Part shown: piece by piece, positions 48,695 through 60,047 of the stretch | Layout: every line of letters begins with the position of its first letter | Position numbering within the stretch: position 1 is the first letter of the stretch | Source: Jacaranda mimosifolia | Lineage: Eukaryota > Streptophyta > Magnoliopsida > Lamiales > Bignoniaceae | DNA: 64,000 nucleotides | Direction of reading: 5' to 3' | NCBI GenBank assembly: GCA_018894105.1 | Contig: CM032124.1 | Coordinates: 39,590,277 to 39,654,276 of the forward strand | The notes under the pieces: generated by a model | Told to the model about the DNA's origin: nothing | Database searches by the model: none | What the model saw: only the letters and a program-made list of their open reading frames with translations | Program-made: the position numbers and the translations under genes

Positions 48695-50516
48695 TTAAGT
48701 GCCAAGATATGGTCCGGGAGTGGACATGGGAGGACCGTATGAGTATCTCCACTCCCCACAAGCCATGCATCGTTCGATTTCAATGGTGTTATCTAGGGTG
48801 CAAAATTTGCAAGACCAGGCTTTTAACTTCTTATCACTGGTGCCTTTGCTTTTTGGAGTTCCACAGGCTTCACATGTAAGAGCCAGTTCCTGCAATTAAA
48901 TGTACATTCCGAGATATCAGGGCAATAAGGGCATTGAAAGGGTATCTAATGGATATGAACTCTTAAATATTAGGTGATATAGAAACTTGAAGAATGGCTG
49001 GTGAATGAGAATGTATATAAGCATTTGAAAGAAAGAAAGGTATGTCTATGGATGATTAGATAGATTGGGCGGGGGTCAGATTAATAGTTAAGCATTTGTA
49101 CTATAGGCAAAATATGAAACTTATAAAGTAGGATATGCATTGATTAGGAAAGAGATTAAATTCTGAGGACAATATAACAACATAACATAAGAAAAGGCAA
49201 GTAGGTGAACTAGCATTTCTACAGTAAGAAATTATGAAAAATTCATTTTGATAAAGAGGGTATGTTTGTATTAACTTAGGATAGAAATGTAACAAAACAT
49301 ATCACAAAGAAACAGAAACAGAAAGCAAATATTACCCGATTTAACAATGTGCAGGTGTTGCACTGCCACAACACACCATCCTTCTGTCCCAGGGTAGACG
49401 TGGAATCAATTACGGAATTTTGAGTAGATCTGTCGCCTGATGCAACGGAAACTTCGGAGCTTTCAGAAGATCCTTCAATCTCTGCTGATTTGGACCCACA
49501 CCATATGTCGTCATGTAGCCTCCTTTCTGCAGCCATTGCTGCTGCTTGAACTGGACTTAGTACAGCTTTAATACTGGTATCACCACCGAGACGTTTAGGC
49601 CCATGGGGTAATAGAGTTTCACGTTGCACTCTATTTTGGGCAGCAGCCAGAGCTTTCTGGCGTAGTGAAGACAAAGGAGGTTGATGAGAATATCCACCCA
49701 ATCTTCTTCCAGGGCGATCAAATCCTTGCCCGCTGCCAGTAATGCCTTTGGCCACAAGTTCTTCACATTCCTACAAAAATGGGAAGTTCTAATCAGGTGA
49801 CCATAAATTCTCCAGGAGAAACGGGACAGCAAAATCCACCTATTCAGATGGATGTAATAGCCGTGGAAATTTTTGAAAAACAATCTGCACTTCAAAGGAA
49901 CAGTTACTGCCCACAGTCTAGGGAAATAATGAGACTAATTGGGCTTTTATGTCAGTAGATAATAATTTTTAATCCTCCCACAAAAGAGAGGAACAAGGAA
50001 AGAGCTATTGATGCTTAAAAACACTAAGTGATTAAACCAAGTCATGAATATCTCAAGGGAACAAAGAGAATCATAACCTTTCTTATTTCATCCCAAAGAT
50101 TGTAGAAATCAGCATTGTGAGGACCATGTTCAATATGACAAAGCTCATGAAGCATGGTATCAAGAATCTGCTCATAAGGGAAAAATTCCCACTCATTGTT
50201 TTGTCTGCGAAGTCTTAGCTTAACCTCAGCCCCTCCTCCTATATTTAGCCCTAAAATAGATGGATTGGGTGGACTGCAAATGAAGATTCCCGATTAGCAA
50301 GCAATCTAGGCGTGAGAACAAACGAAAACCAACCAGTGAAATAAACGAAGCTTCATCCTACCAAAACTCAGAAAGGACTTTCACTTTCCATTTTCTTCTC
50401 CGCATTATAGGTTGGACTTGCTTTGCCACTTTTTCAAGAATTTCCCTTGCCTCATCTTCCCTAACCTTCTTCAGAGGTTTGACTTCCCAGACTTTGTTAA
50501 GATCATTCAGGTCCAT
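48695..50516 (-). CDS. WSS1A: WSS1A-like DNA-dependent metalloprotease (WLM domain)
   Basis: Exons on the minus strand: 50516-50362, 50273-50078, 49770-49336 and 48889-48695; 326 residues, all in frame. The family cleaves proteins crosslinked to DNA in the nucleus. The WLM domain fills the first half, with the zinc site HELCHIEHGPH (His94, Glu95, His98, His104). Two RGG-like boxes (GRRLGG, KRLGG) follow and may correspond to CDC48-binding SHP motifs. Two RanBP2-type zinc fingers close the protein: the first (WQCNTC...CEAC) is split by intron 3, the second is WSCKFC...CMAC. I chose Met at 50516 (MDLNDLNKVWE), which matches plant homologues; the longer frame starts in what looks like a 5' UTR splice acceptor (TTTCATTTCATCAG). 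Confidence 0.93.
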
Positions 50517-52035
50517 GTGGACAGCACAAATTCTCAACCAATCTGATGAAATGAAAGGCAAGTTTCAGAGAGTTACTTAAATTGGGTTGCCATTTTCTTG
50601 CTAGTGCTTTTATCATTTGGGCAGATTAGAATCTAGAAAACAGTTAGCAAAACCATACAAAGGTTTTCTAGGTTGCATTCATTAAGAATAGTCTTAGGAT
50701 TTGCACAATAGTCTTAGTATTGCAAACTCATTCACTTCTTGTCCGTCAATGATTCATAAGACTATCTTAAAGAACATATGCATCAAGTACAACACTCTAG
50801 TTAGAAATACTCTATTCACCTCTTCCTTGTAACAATGTACAGCAACAGCATCAAACATTCACTTAAGCTTTCCAGGAACTGATCCTAAGTTGAGTTTCCA
50901 GTGTTAAGCTGACAGAAATAACCATAACAAAACACAGACACCCGGATATGAAGAACAAGAATTCTGCAATTTTAAGTTTAACCATCCTGTTTTCTCTGTT
51001 TCATCCAACGTTAGAAAAAAATCTACAAGAAGTTTAATGATGTTTAAACACTAAAATGAAGAATATCCTCAAACCCACAGCACCCAATAATTTGCACATC
51101 AATATCCACATATTTCCAACTAATTCACAAAATTTTGCTAATGATCATACTTCTATTCCATCATTATCAAGTCATCTTTCCAACATAATTTCCTCCCAAG
51201 AACACAAACAATCACCAGCAATAATTTCAGTTAACAGCAAACGAAATTACTTAAACTGTCAGCGAACTAAACGAAAATTATGAAAGACGAACTCAGATTA
51301 AGCTACCCAACTTTTTCTTTTTTCCTAGAGAGAAACAACATAAATTTGGGTACCAATCAAAATTTGAAGCATTCTTCTGCAATTATAGTTCAAGAACCAA
51401 TAAAATAGCACGATATCAAATTCTTACAGATAAGCAAAATAGACGGCTGAAGAAAAAAGAGAAGCTTGGCAATTGGGAGTACCTGGAAATTATTTGAAAA
51501 TCACAAATATTTGCTGCAAAAAAATAGACGGCTTATCTTGGAATCACCAATAATACTTCATCAAATAGTAAGGATTGGCCAATTGAGTTTTTCTTATGGA
51601 GCAAGCTACTTGAAATTGTTCTTGAAAATTAATTTCAAATTATCCTTTTCTCTTTATTTATTATTATTTTGGAATTTTATCATTTTCCTCAATTTTGTTG
51701 ACCAATTTGGAGGCATTATAGAAAGAAAAATAGACTAAATAGTTGTAAAAATTAATTTTTTATCTGAGAAAATCCAACCCAATAAGTCCAGAGCTCAGCC
51801 CATGGGCCATATCCAGCTCTGAATCAGTATTTAAATTCTGAGTTGACAGTTCTCACCCGAAAGTACAATTTTTTCAACTGAATTTCCCACCAAAATTATA
51901 CTGCTCTTCTCTCTACTTCTTCATCCCTCTTCTCTCTGTGTGTGTGTGTTCTATCAGAACACCCACCCCCACCCCACCCCTCACATTCAGAAGATACGTC
52001 TCAAGGAAATCAAGAAGAGGCCAAGCTTTGCAACA
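50517..52035. promoter_or_regulatory. Shared upstream region between divergent WSS1A-like and MDL-like genes
   Basis: The two genes point away from each other across 1.5 kb. The WSS1A-like transcript probably has a leader intron here, given the acceptor-like sequence directly upstream of its start. C/T-rich leader sequence with (GT)n lies at 51900-51960 before the oxidoreductase. No other gene found. Confidence 0.4.
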
Positions 52036-53841
52036 ATGGCGGAAAAGCAGTACTTTCTTTGGCCTCCCCGTCTAATTTTCTTGGTTATTAGCACTGTGAT
52101 TTCTCTACCCACATTACACTCTCAAGAAAGTAATGATCTTGAACTCCTCTTTTTACGTTTCTATATTTCTTGAAGACTTCTACTGGTTGCAGTTTCTTGT
52201 ACGCTTTCTATTGATTAGTCCAGTGATTCTTGAATTATGCAATGAGCAATATGATGAATAGTAATGTTTTGTATTTGTGTTACAGGTCCGACGTATCTGG
52301 GGTTCGTGTCAAATGCCACAGAATTCCCAGCAGAAGATTACTATGATTATATTATCGTTGGTGGCGGCACCGCCGGTTGCCCATTGGCGGCGACTCTATC
52401 GGAGAGTTTTCGGGTTCTTGTTCTTGAAAGAGGCGGAATTCCATATGGGAACCCTAATTTGATGACTCAAGATGGATTTCTCACAACCCTAATGGAAGTT
52501 GATACCTATGAATCCCCTGCTCAAGCTTTCACCTCTGAAGATGGAGTTCCTAATGCTAGAGGCAGGGTTCTTGGAGGAAGTAGTGCGATAAATGCTGGCT
52601 TTTATAGTAGAGCTGATCAAGATTTTTATGAAAGATCAGGGATTAATTGGGATCTTAGAGTTGTTAATCAATCTTATGAGTGGGTTGAAAAAGCCATAGT
52701 GTTTAGGCCTGAGTTAAAGAATTGGCAATCTGCTTTAAGAGATGGATTATTGGAGGCTGGGATTGATCCATATAACGGCTTCAGTTTGGATCATGTTGTG
52801 GGCACTAAAATAGGGGGTTCAACATTTGATAGCTTTGGTAGAAGACATAGTGCAGCAGATCTCTTGAGCTATGCAAATCCATCAAATATTAAGGTGGTGG
52901 TCCATGCTAATGTAGAGAGGGTTCTATTGGCAGCTTCTTCAACTTATTCTGATGCAAATAAGTCAGCTATTGGGGTAGTATTCCGTGATCAAATAGGGCA
53001 GTATCACCAAGCCATGGTTCGGGATAGGGGTGAGGTCCTTCTGTGTGCAGGGGCTCTTGGCAGCCCTCAGCTCTTGCTACTGAGTGGCATAGGGCCGAGG
53101 TCTTATCTAGCATCATGGGGAATTCCTGTGGCACACCATTTGCCATATGTTGGTCAGTTTTTGTATGACAATCCTAGAAATGCAATCTCCATAGTGCCAC
53201 CAGTGCCACTAGATCATTCATTGATTCAAGTTGTGGGCATTACTAGTTCAGGCACTTATCTCGAAGCAGCCACCAATGCCGTACCCTTTGTATCTCCTGC
53301 TCAGCCAGTCCACATAAGCTCTTCTAGTTCTTCTGTTTATCCAACTGTTGCCACTCTTATGGAGAAAATAGCTGGCCCACTTTCTGCTGGTTCTCTAAGA
53401 TTAGCATCTACAAACGTGAGACTGAATCCTATAGTTCGCTTCAACTATTTCAGCAATCCAGCTGATCTTGAGAACTGCATAAATGGCACAAGAAAAATTG
53501 CTGATGTGCTTAAAACCCGTGCCATGAGAGAATTTAAGTCCCATCAGTTGTTTGGAGCTAGAGACTTTAGGTATGTAGGTCCTTCGCTGCCTGTTGATCA
53601 GTCGAACGATGCCCAGATGGGAGAGTTCTGCAGGCAGACGGTGAGCACGATATGGCACTATCATGGGGGTTGCCTGGTGGGAAAGGTTGTTAATCGCAAC
53701 CTTAAAGTTATTGGAATCGATGCGCTGAGAGTTGTTGATGGCTCAACATTCACAGTTTCACCAGGTACCAATCCTCAGGCAACCCTTCTGATGCTGGGGA
53801 GATTTTTCGGTTCTAAGCTAAGTAGGGAGAGGATGAGATAG
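52036..53841 (+). CDS. (R)-mandelonitrile-lyase-like GMC oxidoreductase
   Basis: Two exons, 52036-52129 and 52286-53841, give 549 residues. The first exon encodes a signal peptide (hydrophobic LIFLVISTVISLP, then TLHSQ), so the product is probably secreted or enters the ER. The second contains the FAD-binding motif GGGTAG (57-62), the GMC signatures RGRVLGGSSAIN and GALGSPQLLLLSGIG, the catalytic WHYHGG (about 486-491) and PGTNPQAT near the end. It resembles Arabidopsis mandelonitrile-lyase-like/HOTHEAD-family proteins throughout. Substrate is unknown; true cyanogenic activity should not be assumed, as close relatives include fatty-acid omega-alcohol dehydrogenases. It sits tail to tail with a broken copy of itself. 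Confidence 0.93.
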
Positions 53842-54164
53842 AACAGGCTATCTTTCTGAAAACAACAAGGAATAATTCAGTTTGGGAATAAACAAACTAT
53901 CTTTCTCTTGACCATTTGTTTATGCATTTTGTGATGATTGATGGATGGACGCCCCATTTTCTCGTATGTGAAGTTCATCTGTCCAAATTTTCTGGTATGC
54001 AAACTCTGTGATGGTATATATATACACATAGGAACATTAGCATTTTCTGGTACATAAACATTACAACATAGGAGATTTCATGGTTCAAATGAAAATTTGA
54101 AAGACTGCTTTCTGTATCTTCTATATGTTTTTGTTGTTTTCCACGTTATATTTTTCTTGGAACT
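53842..54164. other. Spacer between the MDL-like gene and its inverted copy
   Basis: About 320 bases of AT-rich DNA, expected to hold the 3' UTR of the intact gene. It is the potential loop of an inverted repeat. No gene. Confidence 0.5.
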
Positions 54165-55336
54165 TAGAATCCTCCATAGCATGGGGTTTCAAGCACATCA
54201 GCAAATTTTATTGTCATGCACCTCTAGAGATCTCTAGATCGCTGAAATAGTTGAATCAAACTATAGGATTCATTCTCACGTCTGTAGATGCTAATCTCAT
54301 AGAACCAGAAGAAAGTAGGCCGGCTTTTTTCTCCATAAGAGTGGCAACAGTGAGATAAACTGAAGAACTAGGAGACCTAGTGTGGGCTGGCTGAGCAGGG
54401 GAACCAAAGGTTGCTGCTTGGAGGCTGCATCCAGATAAGTGTTTGAACTAGTAATGCCCACAACTTGAATCAATGAATGGTCTAGTGGCACTATGGAGAT
54501 TTCATTTCTAGGATTATCATACAAAAACTGACCAACATATGGCAAATAGTGTGCCACAGTTATTCCGCCCGATGCTAGATAAGGCCTCGGCCCTATGCCG
54601 CTCAGCAGCAAGAGCTGGGGGCTGCCGAGAGCCCCTGTACACAGAAGGACCTCACCCTTATTCTGCACCATGGCATGCTGATACCGTCCCATTTGATCAT
54701 AGAATACTACTCCAATAGCCGACTTATTTGCGTCCAAATAAGTTGAGGAATATGCCAATAGAACCCTCTCTACACTAGAATGGATCATCACCTTAGGTTT
54801 GATGGATTGCACAGCTCAAGAAGGCTGCTAAACTATGCCTTCTACTAGAGCTATCAAATGTTGAACCCCTTATTTTAGTGCCCACAATATGATCCAACCT
54901 GAAGCCATTATATGGATCAATCTCAGCCTCCAGTGATCCCATCTCTTAAAGCAGATTGCCAATTCTTCAACTCAGGCCTGCACACAATGGTTTTTTCAAC
55001 CCATTCATAAGACTGATTAACAACTCTAAGACCCCAATTAATCCCTGATCTTTCATAAAATTCTTGATCAGCTCTACTACAAAAACCAGCATTTATCGCC
55101 CTACTTCCTCCAAGAACTCTGCCTCTAGCATTAGGAACTCCATCTTCAGAAGTGAAAGCTTGAACAGGGGATTCATGGGTATCATCTTCCATTAGGAATG
55201 TGAGAAATCCATCCTGAGTAATCAAATATGAGCTTCCATATAAAATTCCGCCTCTTTCAAGAACAAGAACCCCGAAACTTTCCAACTGGCAGGCGGCGGC
55301 GCCACCTCCAACCATGATGTAGTCATAGTAATCCAT
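54165..55336 (-). pseudogene. Inverted, truncated copy of the MDL-like gene
   Basis: The minus strand matches the second exon of the adjacent gene from DYYDYI to about SLRLAST and, weakly, VLKT..AM. It lacks the signal exon, the catalytic His segment and the C-terminal third. A single-base insertion in the RDG-LLEAG region shifts frame near 54925, several codons are lost around GTAGCPLAATLSE, and a second frame change occurs near 54420 (KQQPLVPLLSQ). The copy therefore cannot encode an enzyme. High nucleotide similarity to the working gene indicates a local inverted duplication. Confidence 0.93.
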
Positions 55337-56413
55337 CTTTATAGTTATTAAATGCTTGACAGTTCTGCTTATATCTCATCCTTTCAGCATATTAATTCTT
55401 GAATCTGTTGAGCATTTGATGAGTATAAGCCCGAATCCCAAAATGGGTTCATGGAGAATCCTGAGTGGGTCGTATATGGGCTGACCCTGATCCATTTGCA
55501 GGCACCATAGTCAAGTTTTTATGTAGAATGACTAGTGATTAAATGATTGAGTCAGGTGCCCAACAAAATGATTGCCTGCTTGCATTAATTCAGCATGCAA
55601 ATGAAAAGTCAAGAAAGTGGCCCCAATATTTATTTTAAGGAGGAAAAATAGAAAAGAATCTGTTCAATAAGTTGGAGGATACTCTCAGAGATGTCCTTGT
55701 GTTATGTGGGGCGTACGCCCACCAAAAAAGAAGAAAAAGAGAAGAATGCAAAAGGTCGTCACAAAAGGTGGAATGAATGGCTTGAGTTCTTTTATCCAAA
55801 AAAAAAAAAAAAAAAAAAGAATGGCTTGAGTTCTAGGTTACTTTTTATATTATTTTTGGTGCTTTTTTCCCTTAAAAAAAATAAAATTTAAAATGGTATT
55901 TTATAGGTGTGATCAGAGAATATGATGAATGTTTGATTTTATTCTGAAAGATGATTTTTTCGAAGAAAAAAAATATGTTCTGTTTTATTTTTTTATATGA
56001 TGTTTTTACATGTATAGTTGTAGTGAATGTGAAGTGTGTGTGTGTGTGTGTGTGTTCAATGATTAATTAGGGTTGGTGGAGTGAGAGTATTTTAGAAATA
56101 GTTTATTGTATTTTAGATTGTATCTTTCAGAATACATTATTATATTTAATATTATTTCCTCAATTAAAAAATATTTTGGGAATTAAAGTATAAAAAATAA
56201 TACTGGATTGGGAATTTAAATTTTATTTAAATAAAATATTATAGGCATTTATTCCTTTTCTTTCTATTTAAAAAAAAAAAAAAAAAACTTGACAGAATGG
56301 ATGTTCATAATTTGCTAATCCTATAATTTCTTTTTATCCTTTTTAATTGACTTAGGCACATGAGAGTTTGTAAAGTTTTAGTGAACTGCAAACTTTTACA
56401 TAATAAGTACTAA
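55337..56413. other. AT-rich spacer with poly-A and (GT)n tracts
   Basis: There are long A runs at about 55799-55819 and 56271-56287, and a (GT)n tract at 56034-56055. A short duplicated phrase GAATGGCTTGAGTTCT lies on both sides of the first A run. No gene recognised. Confidence 0.4.
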
Positions 56414-56836
56414 TGACCCGTTTGGTTTTATTTCCAAAGGTCATATCTATTTTTAGTCATTTTTAAAAGTTGGAAAGTTAGTTATGAAATGAAAATAAAA
56501 ATTGAGATGTATTTGGATGAAATGTTGGAAAATAATGATTATAATAGGTTGTAGGATTGAAAAGTAGGTTAATTTATATTTTTTATATTTAAAAACATTT
56601 ATTTTTTAAAATATATGTATATTTTATTAATTTAAAAATGATAGTGGGTAATTTTATGTCAAATCAAATTTGAATTTGATTGATGTGCAATAGGATAATA
56701 GAGTAGGTTTGGAAATGGGTTTTGGAAAGAAAATATGTACTTTTTTCTAAAAAAAATTGTGAGAAAGTGTTTGTTTTCAATTTTCATTTCCACAAGAAAA
56801 TGAAAAGGGAGCTTGGAAATGAAACCAAACGGGCCA
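56414..56836. mobile_element. Tourist/Harbinger-like MITE, copy F, with intact TAA duplication
   Basis: Left TGACCCGTTTGGTTTTATTT and right (reverse complement) TGGCCCGTTTGGTTTCATTT differ at 2 of 20 positions. TAA flanks both ends (56411-56413, 56837-56839). 423 bases, non-coding. It is the best-preserved copy and defines the family boundary. Confidence 0.85.
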
Positions 56837-56839
56837 TAA

Positions 56840-57726
56840 GTCCCTAGAAAAATATGATATTTTAAAAATATACATTTTCAATTTAACTATGGTAAGTTAC
56901 ATATGAATTAAAATAAGTAATTCAAATTATGTTAATGTCTATAGGGAAATTGTATTTCAAGTAAAGTAGAATGAAAAGTTTTATGTATTCATATTATCGG
57001 TATATATAATCATATAAATAAAAAATATAATTTAACTATATAGATTTTAAATGAGTAAATAATAAATACAATAACGTAAAAAAAATATTTTTTTTAAAAT
57101 ATGACAAAATTAAAACAGAAAAAAATATACGTATACACAGAATAAAAGAAATGATGAAATTTAGAGGAAACGATCAAATAAAAAATATATTTGTTGAAAA
57201 TTTATAATTTTATATGAATCATGTAATAAATAGTTTAGAAACAAAAGGATGCAACAACATATATTTTTTAGAATTAAAACATATATTTTATCATCAAGTA
57301 CCTATGTTATATAAAAATTAAAATTTAAAAATTCAATATTTGGTCAAAATTGTAAAATCTATAATTAAAACACCATTTACCTTTACAAAATAATATGGAT
57401 TTAAGTGTGTTTAATGAATTTGAATAATTTATCAAAAGATCATTAACATATTTCAATAATTTGGAAAATCAGAAAAAAATTACAAGGAATACTAAATAAT
57501 CAATGAAATTATTATAAATATTTTAATATATAATAAGAATTCAAGATTTTGTTAAGATTGCGTAATTATGGTCAAAAGGCTGCATTCTTAAATATATAAT
57601 AATATAGATTTATGTGGGTAATTTAGAAACTAATATATTCACAACGAGTATTAAATAATTAATGAAATTATCGTAATCATTAAAACTTTTAAATTTTAAG
57701 AATTTAAAATTTAATTGAATTTCTTT
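56840..57726. other. AT-rich spacer, nothing assigned
   Basis: Very AT-rich DNA with no gene or bounded repeat recognised. Confidence 0.35.
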
Positions 57727-57734
57727 GTATATAG

Positions 57735-58322
57735 CATGGTTTAAAAAATCTGACTGGATTGAACCAGACCGGCCAACTGGTTCGATTTTCTCAAAAAATC
57801 GAAAAACTAAAAAAAAAAGTCCTATTTTTTTAAAACCAGTCAGACAAGTGAACCAGTTAATCGCTCACGGTTCCATTGAACTGGAGCGATTTTTTCATTT
57901 AATTTTTAATGAATTTTTTTTTAATTTTGTCTAAGTACAAAGTTTGAAGGTTAAGGTACACTTCATAAGTTATCTAAAAGTAAAAAAAAGCTTTGGTTTG
58001 GAGTTTGAACTTTAGAATTAACTCGCACACTCTCAGCTTTAAACTTTAGACTTTAAATATTTAAATTGTTGTGATTATTTATAATATGAATTGTGAAATT
58101 TGGATTATGATGTTAGACAATATATCATTTAAGCTCTTTATATTTTATATTTTGGTATTCTATTAATTTTTAAATAACATTTATATAATATAAATATATA
58201 TTTCGTAATTATGATATCACGGTTCAGTTGCGACTCAATTATGGTCCGACCAACAATTAAACCAGTGAACTGTGAATTAGTAAATTTACTGATTCAATAA
58301 ATGATCTGATTTTTCGAACATG
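57735..58322. mobile_element. Degraded hAT element with GGTTCAA/AACCAG-type ends
   Basis: Ends CATGGTTTAAAAAATC and (reverse complement) CATGTTCGAAAAATC are related, and the flanking 8-mers GTATATAG and ACATATAG match at 6 of 8. Words such as GGATTGAACCAGACCGG, AACTGGTTCGATTTT and TTAAACCAGTGAAC near the ends resemble those of 19697-20443, so it may be an older relative. No coding capacity. Confidence 0.6.
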
Positions 58323-58330
58323 ACATATAG

Positions 58331-59152
58331 TAATATAGATAAGCACGACTGATTAGGGCCCAGACAGCTATATGTACCCATATCATGTAACTGTCCACAT
58401 TCATAATTCCACATAATTGAGTGCTAACTGCCAAAATAGAGTGAATAATGCTAAATTAGTTAGTGGAAGTGGAGACTCGTTTGAGAACGATTTTTTTTTT
58501 TTTGGAGAAAATATTATAAATCATAAAATTATATCCTTTTAATAAATTAATATTATCTTATTATCAAATTAAATAAATTAAAATATAAACTGTACAATTA
58601 AATGTACATAAAATGCACAACAGCGCTCATTTGAGGTCGAACACAAAAATCCCAACATAATAGAGAATATTGATATAACAATTACTATTATTGAATATCT
58701 ATATGATAAAATTACTATTATTAAATACTACGTTGTCAATATTTATCTATCTAACCAGGTTTTAGCTAGGATGAAATACCTTTTTATTAAAAATTCTGTT
58801 GTTGATTATCCGTATAGAGCTATTGTATAGTTTAATGATTTATTTATTAAAGTGAATAACGTAACTTTTTTTAAAATAATCATTTTAAATACGATGTCCA
58901 TTTTACTATGAAATATTGTTATCAAGTATTTTATTATAGTTATAGTATAAGATTATCACTTATTATCGAATCTAATGAATTACTTAATTTTTAAATGAAA
59001 ACCCAAATTTTTTTCTAACTTAAATGTGGTCTCCATTTTTAGAATATTTTATGATCGATTTATCGTATAAACTAACAATTTATTACTAAATATAACGACT
59101 TAACTCAAATTCAATGTTTCTAATAAAAAATTCTGTTGGTCGAATATTTGAG
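58331..59152. other. AT-rich spacer, nothing assigned
   Basis: No gene or bounded repeat recognised. Confidence 0.35.
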
Positions 59153-59499
59153 GGCATGTTCTTTTGGCTTTTGAGTGAATTGTAGAAAATATTTTGGGAT
59201 AATGGGTTTTTGAAATTTGTTTTGAAGAATGTGCCATGTCTTTCTTTTTGTTTTGAGAAAACATGAAAAATGAATTGTTTGTTCTTTTATGTTTTGAGAG
59301 GAGATAAATTTTATTGTTGATGTCAAATCAGTTGCTTTTTGGTTGGATTTGTAGAATGAAAGTAATATATATATATATTTGTAATGATTGAAATATAATT
59401 GTACGGTATTTTGTAAATGAATTGTGAATGTTTTTTGGGTATTGAGCTTTTATTTTTTGGAAAAAAAATCGAAAAATGTGTACTCAAAAGAACATAGCC
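59153..59499. mobile_element. MITE with GGCATGTTCTTTTG ends
   Basis: Left GGCATGTTCTTTTGGCTTTT and right (reverse complement) GGCTATGTTCTTTTGAGT are inverted repeats with small differences. The 347-base body resembles the elements at 39788 and 47313 in composition (TTTATGTTTTGAGAGGAGA). No clear target duplication. Confidence 0.6.
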
Positions 59500-59894
59500 T
59501 TATCGTTCGACGACTAATTATCAAATTCAATGATTTATTATCTACTTGAATAGTTCGAAAATTTTATCCAAACGTTTTTTTTTTTTTTTGTGACCAAATT
59601 CAAAAGGTCCAAAACCCACCCACTCGCCAACCAAAATCCAATTTCAATTCCTCAATCATATATAAAAATAAAATACTATCACAATCCTTCACCTACCGTT
59701 ATTAAAGGTCAAAAGCGTAATTTGATTTTTGTAGACCAAGCACATAAGTTGCATAACGTATATACATATACATACAAAGCCTGTATGTATACATTTATAC
59801 GCTACTAAATTACGTATTTGGGTCAATTTGGTATAACGTGATATGATTGGTTAAATATAGCAAATCTGATTAGAAATAATATATTTTTTTTCTC

Positions 59895-59904
59895 TATATA
59901 TATA
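59895..59904 (+). promoter_or_regulatory. Candidate TATA box of the PGDH gene
   Basis: CTATATATATACAC lies about 150 bases upstream of the ATG, followed about 30 bases later by C/T-rich leader sequence (CTCCTCTCTCATAG, CTCCCCCCTCTCC). Position and composition suit a core promoter; no transcription data are available. Confidence 0.55.
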
Positions 59905-60047
59905 CACTACTCCGGAAAAACCTCTGCTTCTACTCACATTCAAACTGCTCCTCTCTCATAGTCAGTCTCCCCCCTCTCCATCTCCAACGACTTTTGACGC
60001 ACACAAACCGAAACAGAGAGAGAAAAAGAAACACACGACAGAAAAAC

